Shown piece after piece: positions 1-6,097 of a DNA stretch of 12,611 nucleotides (positions within the stretch are counted from its first letter, which is position 1; each line of letters begins with the position of its first letter). Source of the stretch: QALR01 sp045646925 (lineage in GTDB: Bacteria; Bacillota; Clostridia; Oscillospirales; CAG-272); NCBI GenBank assembly GCA_045646925.1, contig JAZRLQ010000202.1, positions 1 to 12,611 on the forward strand, in the 5' to 3' direction. The translations under genes and the position numbers were made by a program. The notes under the pieces are model-generated. The model ran no database searches and had not been told where the DNA came from. It saw only the letters and a program-made list of their open reading frames with translations.

Positions 1-155
1 AGAGTGCAAAGGCAGAAGGGAGCCTGACTGCGACACCTACAAGTGGAGCAGGGACGAAAGTCGGACTTAGTGATCCGGTGGTACCTCGTGGGAGGGCCAT
101 CGCTCAACGGATAAAAGCTACCTCGGGGATAACAGGCTGATCTCCCCCAAGAGTC

Positions 156-291
<136 letters not shown>

Positions 292-377
292 AAGTCGGAT
301 CGTAGCCATGTCGTTCTGTGGGCCAAGGAGTTGAATACAAATTTTGTCTTCCTAAGACCGCTTGGCCTCCGACTTCA
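292..377 (+). other. Hairpin-forming insert between the two 23S segment copies
   Basis: These 86 bases have no counterpart in a normal 23S gene. They can fold on themselves: AAGTCGGA (292-299) pairs with TCCGACTT (368-375), and GGCCAAG (321-327) pairs with CTTGGCC (361-367). The two 3' arms are contiguous, so the stems stack with a 21-base bulge on the 5' side. A small inner hairpin pairs GTCTT (346-350) with AAGAC (354-358). A self-paired insert at an rRNA position recalls bacterial 23S intervening sequences that RNase III removes. Those usually sit in helices 25 or 45 and do not come with a duplicated rRNA segment. No protein-coding potential is evident. The decamer GTAGCCATGT (302-311) also occurs in the normal 23S at 581-590. 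Confidence 0.7.
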
Positions 378-478
<101 letters not shown>

Positions 479-816
479 TGTCGTGGGCGTAGGATATTTG
501 AGAGGGTCTGTCCTTAGTACGAGAGGACCGGGACGGACGTACCTCTGGTGCACCAGTTGTTCCGCCAGGAGCACAGCTGGGTAGCCATGTACGGTTTAGA
601 TAAACGCTGAAAGCATCTAAGCGTGAAACTAGCCTCAAGATTAGATATCCCACCGAAAGGGTAAGGTCACTTGTAGACTACGAGTTTGATAGGTCGGAGG
701 TGTAAGCACAGTAATGTGTTCAGCTGACCGATACTAATAGACCGAGGGCTTGAACTTCTAAAGTTTGAGTTCGCTTTGTTCGAACTTCTCTTATTTGGTT
801 TTTAATGGATATTCTA

Positions 817-851
817 AAAAGACCGACGATAAATGTCGGTCTTTTCTTTTT
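817..851 (+). terminator. Rho-independent terminator of the rRNA unit
   Basis: An 11-bp perfect stem pairs AAAAGACCGAC (817-827) with GTCGGTCTTTT (835-845), with a seven-base loop, followed by a T-rich run to 851. It sits about 60 bases beyond the 23S end and ends the rRNA transcript without a 5S gene in between. Confidence 0.88.
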
Positions 852-881
852 CGCGCAGAAATAAAATTAAAGGAGAACTTT

Positions 882-1412
882 ATGACTAATATAATTGCCC
901 AGACACTTGGAATTTTTGGTATGCTTGCGGCTATGATCTCTTATCAGTGTAAGAAAAACAAGCATTATTTTATTTGGCAGGGACTTTCGGGAGTATTTTT
1001 CTCTGCTCAGTTTATTTTGATCGGTGCATGGGCGGGACTTATTTTTAATGCCTATAATATTGTGCGTGCAATTGCCTATCAGAGCAAAAAGGCAAGATCT
1101 CTCATATGCGTTGTCAGCTTGGAAATTCTTGTTGTCATGGCGGGGTCAATTTCTATATTCGTATTCGAAGAGGCTTGGTGGCTCGTTTCGTTTACTTTGA
1201 TTGCTCAGATTACCGGTACGTTTGCGATGTGGACGAGAGATGGAAAGAAAATTCGTATTTCTCAGATGGCTGTTGTTTCTCCGTTCTGGCTTTTGTACGA
1301 TCTCTTGATCCCCGTTCCCTCTATCGGAGGTATTCTTTGCGAGGTCTTTAATATGGCATCCGTCGTTATTTCCTTCATCCGTTTCAAAAAGACGGGATTT
1401 GATAAAACCTAA
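882..1412 (+). CDS. YgjV-family inner membrane protein
   Basis: A 176-residue, strongly hydrophobic protein with about five to six membrane segments. It matches in length and character the YgjV family of bacterial inner membrane proteins (E. coli member about 180 residues), whose function is not established. Recognisable features are the N-terminal SYQCKKNKHYF stretch after the first helix, the AWAGLIFNAYNIVRA segment around residues 49-63, and a C-terminal region ending in short basic residues. The start is the ATG at 882, preceded by AAGGAGA at 869-875. The frame is open further upstream to 765, but that extension crosses the rRNA terminator and has no ribosome binding site. The gene begins only about 30 bases after that terminator and I see no convincing promoter between them, so expression may come from read-through or a weak promoter inside the rRNA tail. 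It is followed by its own terminator. Confidence 0.85.
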   Translation: MTNIIAQTLGIFGMLAAMISYQCKKNKHYFIWQGLSGVFFSAQFILIGAWAGLIFNAYNIVRAIAYQSKKARSLICVVSLEILVVMAGSISIFVFEEAWWLVSFTLIAQITGTFAMWTRDGKKIRISQMAVVSPFWLLYDLLIPVPSIGGILCEVFNMASVVISFIRFKKTGFDKT

Positions 1413-1425
1413 AAATCGATTTACT

Positions 1426-1475
1426 CAACCGATGTTTGCAAATTTTATTGATTTTGCAAGCCTCGGTTGTTTTTA
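1426..1475 (+). terminator. Terminator downstream of the YgjV-family gene
   Basis: CAACCGA (1426-1432) pairs with TCGGTTG (1463-1469), with an inner TTGCAA stem (1436-1441 with 1454-1459), followed by a run of T residues from 1470. It lies 13 bases after the stop codon. Confidence 0.8.
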
Positions 1476-1523
1476 TATAGAAAATCCCTCTATTGTATTC
1501 AACTGATATAATGAAATCAATAA

Positions 1524-1560
1524 TAAAGCCGTCAGAAAGATTGTTTTTCTGATGGCTTTA
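1524..1560. repeat. 15-base inverted repeat overlapping a promoter
   Basis: The arms 1524-1538 and 1546-1560 are complementary over 15 positions with a single G-T wobble, around a seven-base loop. The 3' arm covers the spacer between the -35 and -10 boxes of the promoter at 1541-1569. As DNA it could be an operator. As RNA it could be a terminator-like hairpin for a transcript from further upstream, although no strong T-run follows on the plus strand. Confidence 0.6.
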
Positions 1561-1569
1561 TGTTATAAT
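1541..1569 (+). promoter_or_regulatory. Promoter of the nuclease-like gene
   Basis: TTGTTT at 1541-1546 and TATAAT at 1564-1569 are separated by 17 bases, a good sigma-A arrangement. Transcription would start around 1577, about 25 bases before the ATG at 1602. The -35 box falls in the loop and arm of the inverted repeat. Confidence 0.65.
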
Positions 1570-1601
1570 CATTATAGATGTAATGAAATGGAGTTATAGT
1601 T

Positions 1602-2345
1602 ATGGATCGGGAGCGTTTTTTGGAAATATGTTTGCGTTATCGCGAAAACATCCGCGAGCGTTCGGGCATCGGAACGTTGGGAGAAAAGACGGTCCATGCG
1701 GTTTTGAAAGATTATTTTGAACCAAATCCCGAATATCAGGAAATCAAAATCAACGGCTATTTTGCGGATGTTGCCAGAGAAGGAGAGATTTTTGAGGTTC
1801 AGACAAAGGCATTGTACCGACTTGCTCCGAAGATTTCCACATTTATTGTGGAAAATCGTGTGACGGTGGTTTATCCGATCTCAATCAGCAAAAAGATTTT
1901 TTGGATGGATCCCGAAACGGGCGAATGCCTTTCTCAATGTAAAAGCAGCAAGAAAGGGAAAGAAATTGATGTTCTTCCCGAATTGTATGGACTTCGTGAG
2001 TTTCTCTTGCGTGACGGTTTTCGTGTTTGTCTCTTGCTTATGGATGTAAATGAGTATCGGATTCCCGATGGGCAGGGAAAGGATCGAAAAAAACGCGCAA
2101 CGAAGCTGGACAGATATCCGACTAACTTGATAAATGAGATCTATTTGGAAAAAGCAGAGGATTATCGCCGTTTTTTGCCGGAGAATTTACCGAGTGAATT
2201 TTCATCCGCTGATTTTCGCGTCGTTGCGAAATGCGATCTTTATACGGCGCGGGTATCGTTAAACGTACTTTCAAAAATAGGTCTAATCAAGGAAATCGGC
2301 AAAAAAGGAAGACAAAAACTTTATGTTATAGCGGATCTTTCATGA
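1602..2345 (+). CDS. Uncharacterised nuclease-like protein with C-terminal winged-helix-like region
   Basis: This 247-residue protein belongs to a family I recall from many Clostridia genomes as hypothetical protein; no function is established. The N-terminal half has an arrangement like a PD-(D/E)XK nuclease core: GEKTVH with E28, then FADV with D56, then FEVQT with E65 and Q67 on a following predicted strand. This is the ExQ variant of the E-x-K motif. A middle segment has a conserved-looking lysine-rich part (KSSKKGKE, GQGKDRKKRATK). The C-terminal 60 residues (SSADFRVVAKCDLYTARVSL onward) resemble a winged helix, with a helix-turn-helix and a basic wing. The start ATG has GGAG at 1590-1593. 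It has its own promoter, and no clear terminator before the next gene. The nuclease assignment is inference from motif layout; it could be a degenerate, non-catalytic DNA-binding relative. Confidence 0.8.
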   Translation: MDRERFLEICLRYRENIRERSGIGTLGEKTVHAVLKDYFEPNPEYQEIKINGYFADVAREGEIFEVQTKALYRLAPKISTFIVENRVTVVYPISISKKIFWMDPETGECLSQCKSSKKGKEIDVLPELYGLREFLLRDGFRVCLLLMDVNEYRIPDGQGKDRKKRATKLDRYPTNLINEIYLEKAEDYRRFLPENLPSEFSSADFRVVAKCDLYTARVSLNVLSKIGLIKEIGKKGRQKLYVIADLS

Positions 2346-2373
2346 AAATTCATAAATTGGTAATCGACTATAT

Positions 2374-2402
2374 TTGACTTGTTTGCAATTTTTGTGTAAT
2401 AT
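2374..2402 (+). promoter_or_regulatory. Promoter of the CBS-protein / fucosidase unit
   Basis: TTGACT at 2374-2379 and TAATAT at 2397-2402 are separated by 17 bases. An alternative -10, TATAAT at 2400-2405, would give a 20-base spacer. The start codon of the CBS gene is about 38 bases further on. Confidence 0.6.
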
Positions 2403-2439
2403 AATATATAGAGTTCCATGATAGAAAGGAATGTGATTT

Positions 2440-2925
2440 ATGAATATTGCGTCTTTTTTGATTCCAAGAAGTATGGTCACCTATTTATACGAAGATTTTT
2501 CTCTTCGTCAAGCGCTTGAAAAAATGAAATATCACGGACGTTCGGCAGTTCCGGTTCTCACAAGGGATAATCAATACGTTGGCACGATCAGTGAAGGAGA
2601 TCTTCTTCATTATTTGACGGATTATATGAAGGATTCGGAAAAAAATCAAAAATCTGTGGATTTTCGCGATTTTGAGTCTGTATTTGTCCGCGATTTTCTT
2701 TGCAAAGGGAACAATCCTCCCGTTCGCATCGGAACGACTTATGTTGAGCTTGTGGAACGAGCAATCAATCAGAATTTTATTCCCGTTATTGATGACCGCG
2801 ATTCTTTTATCGGGATCGTGACCAGAAAATCCGTCATACGACAGTTGTCCGTGGATCTGAAGCAATTTCAGTACGAAAAACTGTTTCAAAATGAAGAGGA
2901 AACCAATCGCATTGCTGTAAATTAA
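2440..2925 (+). CDS. Stand-alone two-CBS-domain protein
   Basis: A 161-residue cytoplasmic protein made almost only of two CBS motifs. The first lies around residues 8-62 (SAVPVLTRDNQYVGTISEGDLLHYL) and the second around 85-140 (FIPVIDDRDSFIGIVTRKSVIRQL). Paired CBS motifs fold into a Bateman module that typically binds adenine nucleotides such as AMP, ATP or c-di-AMP; the small Firmicutes proteins of this build include c-di-AMP-binding CbpB-like members. Which ligand or partner applies here cannot be read from the sequence. AAAGGA at 2425-2430 supports the ATG at 2440. The stop is 32 bases before the fucosidase start and no terminator intervenes, so the two genes are probably co-transcribed, although no functional link between them is known. 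Confidence 0.9.
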   Translation: MNIASFLIPRSMVTYLYEDFSLRQALEKMKYHGRSAVPVLTRDNQYVGTISEGDLLHYLTDYMKDSEKNQKSVDFRDFESVFVRDFLCKGNNPPVRIGTTYVELVERAINQNFIPVIDDRDSFIGIVTRKSVIRQLSVDLKQFQYEKLFQNEEETNRIAVN

Positions 2926-2957
2926 ACATTTTCTATAAAACAACGGAGGACAATATC

Positions 2958-4265
2958 ATGTGTTTAAGCAGATATGAGTATGAGCAGATGACCGCCGTGA
3001 CTCGCGACGAACGTATGGCGTGGTTCAGAGAAGCGCGTTTCGGAATTTTTATTCATTACGGGTTGTATTCCGAATTGGGCACGGGCGAGTGGTCGCAGGC
3101 AAATCAGAATTATACCGTGGAAGAGTATGAGAAATTTGCGAAAACCTTTGCTCCAAAGGAAGATTGCGCTCGTGAATGGTGTGAACTTGCTAAGAAGGCC
3201 GGGGCGAAATACGTTGTTTTGACAACGCGTCACCACGAAGGATTTTCTCTTTGGGATTCGAAGGTCAATCCTTACAATTCCATGAATGCGTGCGGACGAG
3301 ATATCGTGCGTGAATTTTGCGAGGCTTGTCGCGAATATGATCTGAAGATCGGCCTATACTCTTCGCTGATGGATTGGCATCATCCCGATAGCTGGAAATG
3401 CGCGAATGATCCCGAAGCGAGAAAACGTTTTTTGCAATACATTGAGGATCTGAATACCGAGCTTTTGACGAATTACGGCAAGATCGATATTCTTTGGTAT
3501 GACGTTTCCTGCCCGTTGGAAAGCGCGCGCGAATGGGATTCCGTTAACCGTAACGAGCGACTTCGTAAGCTTCAACCGCATATTATTATCAACAACAGAA
3601 GTGCTTTGCCCGAGGACTTCGCAACGCCGGAGCAGGCGATCCGTTCGGAAAAGGATCGCGATTGGGAGGCTTGCATGACGCTTACTCGTCTCGCATGGGG
3701 CTATGTGGACGCAGAGCAGGCGAAGCCTTTTGCGATTTCTTCGAAGCAGATCGTAAGAGACCTGCATCTTTGCACCTGTGGAGGTGGAAATTTGCTTCTT
3801 AATATTTCGCCCGAGCCCGATGGTAGCGTGTCCGAGGACACGAAGGAACGTCTTTTGCCCGTCGGTGAATGGCTTGAAAAAAACGGCGCGGCAACGTACG
3901 GCAAGAAATTCCGTACCGGTCCCGTATATAGTGCCAATACCTTGACCGCAGTTTCGGCAGATTCGGATCTGAAGACATTCTATCTCTGGAACTGGGTATG
4001 GCCCAAAAACGGTCAGCTGATGTTCGGAGGCTATATGGATGCGCCGAAAAAGATCTCTTATCTTGTCAGCGGAGAGGAAATCGATTTCACCGTGGACGGA
4101 CACAGAATTTTTCTGAAAAATCTCCCGAAGGAGATTCCCGATCCCATTCTCGGCGTTACCGTTCTTAAAATGGAATTTGATAAGCCGCCCCGTCAGATCT
4201 TCCGTAGCTATTATCCTCAGATGCACGGCGGAAATGATTTTTCCGAAGGGTATCATAAGTGGTGA
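2958..4265 (+). CDS. GH29 alpha-L-fucosidase, cytoplasmic
   Basis: A 435-residue glycoside hydrolase of family 29, which releases L-fucose from alpha-linked fucosides by a retaining mechanism. Family signatures are WFREARFGIFIHYGLYS (residues 22-38), the RHHEGFSLWDS block (91-101), KIDILWYDVS with the expected nucleophile Asp182, and FATPEQ (221-226). The (beta/alpha)8 catalytic domain covers about residues 15-310. The remaining 120 residues are probably the small beta-sandwich domain usual in the family. There is no signal peptide or membrane anchor, so it would act on small fucosylated oligosaccharides already taken up. No fucose transporter or catabolic gene is present in the window. The start ATG has a strong GGAGGA at 2945-2950, and the gene ends at a shared terminator. 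The general acid/base residue cannot be fixed without alignment, and the subfamily is not determined. Confidence 0.93.
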   Translation: MCLSRYEYEQMTAVTRDERMAWFREARFGIFIHYGLYSELGTGEWSQANQNYTVEEYEKFAKTFAPKEDCAREWCELAKKAGAKYVVLTTRHHEGFSLWDSKVNPYNSMNACGRDIVREFCEACREYDLKIGLYSSLMDWHHPDSWKCANDPEARKRFLQYIEDLNTELLTNYGKIDILWYDVSCPLESAREWDSVNRNERLRKLQPHIIINNRSALPEDFATPEQAIRSEKDRDWEACMTLTRLAWGYVDAEQAKPFAISSKQIVRDLHLCTCGGGNLLLNISPEPDGSVSEDTKERLLPVGEWLEKNGAATYGKKFRTGPVYSANTLTAVSADSDLKTFYLWNWVWPKNGQLMFGGYMDAPKKISYLVSGEEIDFTVDGHRIFLKNLPKEIPDPILGVTVLKMEFDKPPRQIFRSYYPQMHGGNDFSEGYHKW

Positions 4266-4279
4266 TCCACATACAATAA

Positions 4280-4313
4280 AAAACACCCCGATGATGATTC
4301 ATCGGGGTGTTTT
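4280..4313. terminator. Bidirectional terminator between fucosidase and guaB
   Basis: A 15-bp perfect stem pairs 4280-4294 with 4299-4313 around a four-base loop. Its core is CACCCCGATGA / TCATCGGGGTG, flanked by A-runs on the left and T-runs on the right, so it can terminate both converging transcripts. Confidence 0.9.
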
Positions 4314-4328
4314 GCATTTCAATCAAAA

Positions 4329-5828
4329 TTAAATCGTTTTGGAATCCTTGACAAGAACGTCGTGTGCGCCGCCTTCGATAATGGAGGTTGCGGAAACGAG
4401 TGTGAGTTTTGCTTTCTGCTGAAGCTCAGGAATGGAAAGTGCGCCGCAGTTGCACATGGTGGAACGAACCTTGCTGAGAGTAACGCCGAGGTTGTCGTGG
4501 AGAGAACCTGCGTAAGGAACGTAGCAGTCTACGCCTTCAACGAAGGAAAGTTTTGCTGCGCCGCCCATGTCGTAACGCTGCCAGTTACGAGCTCTTGCGC
4601 TGCCTTCGCCCCAGTATTCTTTCATATAGCTGCCGTTGACCATAACCTTATTTGTGGGGCTTTCGTCAAAACGGGAGAAATAACGACCGAGCATGCAGAA
4701 GTCACAGCCCATTGCGAGAGCAAGGGTGATGTGGTAGTCGAGAACGATACCACCGTCGGAGCAGATCGGAACGTAGATACCGGTTTCTTCGAAATATTCG
4801 TCACGAGCCTTTGCTACTTCGATAACTGCAGTAGCCTGTCCACGACCGATACCCTTGGTTTCACGGGTGATACAGATGGAGCCGCCGCCGATACCGATCT
4901 TGATGAAGTCTGCACCTGCTTCTGCGAGGAAGCGGAAGCCGTCGCGGTCAACGACATTACCTGCACCGATCTTTACGGAATCTCCGTATTTTTCACGGAC
5001 GAAAGCGATGGTGCGGCTCTGCCATTCGGTGAAGCCTTCACTGGAGTCGATACAGAGAACGTCTGCGCCTGCTTCAACGAGTGCGGGAACGCGCTGTTCA
5101 TAGTCGCGGGTATTGATACCTGCGCCGACAACATAACGCTTGTGGCTATCGAGGATCTCGAGAGGATTTTCTTTGTGCTGTGCGTAGTCCTTACGGAAAA
5201 CGAAAGCTACGAGGCAATCGTTTTCGTCGATGATGGGAAGAGAGTTAAGCTTATGTTCCCAGATGATATCGTTGGCTTCTTTCAGAGAGGTTCCTTCGGG
5301 AGCGGTGATGAGCTTCTCGAAAGGAGTCATGAAGGTAGAAACCTTTGCGTCCATGGGTGTGCGGCTGAGACGGTAGTCACGGCTGGTAACAACGCCGAGA
5401 AGCTTGCCGTTTGCGGTGCCGTCTTCGGTAACTGCAATGGTGGAGTGACCGAGTTTTTCTTTGAGCTCAACAACCTCAGCCAAGGTCTGATCGGGACGAA
5501 TGTTGGAGTCGGAGCGTACAAAGCCTGCCTTGTAGCCTTTTACACGACGAACCATAGCCGCCTGATTTTCGATCGTCTGAGAGCCGTAAATAAAGGAAAC
5601 ACCGCCTTCTTTTGCGAGTGCAATTGCCATGCGGTCGTCGGAAACGGACTGCATGATCGCAGAAACGAGCGGAATGTTCATGGAAATAGCGGGTTCTTCT
5701 CCACGTTTATATTTTACAAGAGGCGTTTTCAAAGAAACGTTTGCAGGAATATGCGTGGAATCGGAATAACCCGGAACAAGCAGATATTCGCTGAATGTAT
5801 GCGAAGGTTCGCTATAATAAAAAGCCAT
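4329..5828 (-). CDS. guaB: Inosine-5'-monophosphate dehydrogenase
   Basis: A 499-residue IMP dehydrogenase. It catalyses NAD+-dependent oxidation of IMP to XMP, the committed step to guanine nucleotides, as a cytoplasmic tetramer. The (beta/alpha)8 barrel is interrupted by a two-CBS Bateman module at about residues 112-220. The catalytic loop GIGGGSICITRE has the nucleophile Cys319. DSSEGFTEW and CSDGGI are the nucleotide-binding segments. The mobile flap ends in NWQRYD with Arg418 and Tyr419. These residue numbers equal those of the structurally studied Tritrichomonas foetus enzyme. From memory the whole chain (KEYWGEGS, GRYFSRF, TMCNCGAL, EGGAHDVLVKD) is far closer to that enzyme than to the usual bacterial YRGMGS type. 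The start ATG (5828) has AAGGGGGA on the minus strand at about 5837-5844. The gene is transcribed alone, divergent from htpG, and ends at a bidirectional terminator. Confidence 0.97.
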   Translation of the reverse strand: MAFYYSEPSHTFSEYLLVPGYSDSTHIPANVSLKTPLVKYKRGEEPAISMNIPLVSAIMQSVSDDRMAIALAKEGGVSFIYGSQTIENQAAMVRRVKGYKAGFVRSDSNIRPDQTLAEVVELKEKLGHSTIAVTEDGTANGKLLGVVTSRDYRLSRTPMDAKVSTFMTPFEKLITAPEGTSLKEANDIIWEHKLNSLPIIDENDCLVAFVFRKDYAQHKENPLEILDSHKRYVVGAGINTRDYEQRVPALVEAGADVLCIDSSEGFTEWQSRTIAFVREKYGDSVKIGAGNVVDRDGFRFLAEAGADFIKIGIGGGSICITRETKGIGRGQATAVIEVAKARDEYFEETGIYVPICSDGGIVLDYHITLALAMGCDFCMLGRYFSRFDESPTNKVMVNGSYMKEYWGEGSARARNWQRYDMGGAAKLSFVEGVDCYVPYAGSLHDNLGVTLSKVRSTMCNCGALSIPELQQKAKLTLVSATSIIEGGAHDVLVKDSKTI

Positions 5829-5868
5829 TTTACTAATCCCCCTTGAAGATTACTTAATAATTTACATA

Positions 5869-5897
5869 ATTATAACATGGATTTTATTCTTTTTCAA
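5869..5897 (-). promoter_or_regulatory. guaB promoter
   Basis: On the minus strand TTGAAA (5897-5892) and TATAAT (5874-5869) are 17 bases apart, close to consensus. Transcription would start near 5862, leaving a leader of about 30 bases. No purine riboswitch fits in this leader. Confidence 0.85.
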
Positions 5898-5904
5898 GAT
5901 TATT

Positions 5905-5920
5905 TCAAAGAATTCTTTGA
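5905..5920. repeat. 16-base perfect palindrome upstream of guaB
   Basis: TCAAAGAATTCTTTGA (5905-5920) is perfectly self-complementary. It begins 8 bases upstream of the guaB -35 box. It could be a regulator binding site, but no known operator consensus is recognised. The surrounding AT-rich region also carries repeated TTTCAA motifs near 5892, 5903 and 5922. Confidence 0.5.
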
Positions 5921-6029
5921 TTTTCAAAAAAATATTTGTAAAAGTTTTTCAAAAAAACCACGTCAAATATATAGATGTTGCCTATGAAAAAATTAGTTGT
6001 AAATAATTTGAGAATTCACAGGGAAAAAC

Positions 6030-6058
6030 TTGACAACTTGAAGGCAAAGTTATATAAT
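6030..6058 (+). promoter_or_regulatory. htpG promoter, perfect sigma-A consensus
   Basis: TTGACA (6030-6035) and TATAAT (6053-6058) are separated by exactly 17 bases. The spacer contains a small dyad, AACTT (6035-6039) / AAGTT (6047-6051). No CIRCE (HrcA) element is seen. Confidence 0.9.
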
Positions 6059-6097
6059 TTAACTTGCAAATTTATTTTTTATAGGAGGATTCTGCAA

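Noticed and set aside
765..881. Upstream extension of the YgjV-family gene to an alternative start at 765.
   Set aside because: It would translate the rRNA tail and the terminator. The ATG at 882 has a good ribosome binding site and fits the family N-terminus.
3354..4286. A 310-codon minus-strand frame opposite the fucosidase.
   Set aside because: Antisense of a well-conserved GH29 gene, and it covers the terminator. No family features.
4266..4328. CRISPR-like or repetitive structure suggested by the strong inverted repeats between genes (also at 8016-8047).
   Set aside because: Each is a single GC-rich hairpin flanked by A and T runs between convergent genes, fully explained as bidirectional terminators. 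The two sequences do not repeat one another.
4362..5846. A 494-codon open frame on the plus strand opposite guaB.
   Set aside because: It is the antisense of a clear IMP dehydrogenase gene. Its translation is low-complexity and Cys/Val/Asn-rich without family character, an effect of the codon usage of the real gene.
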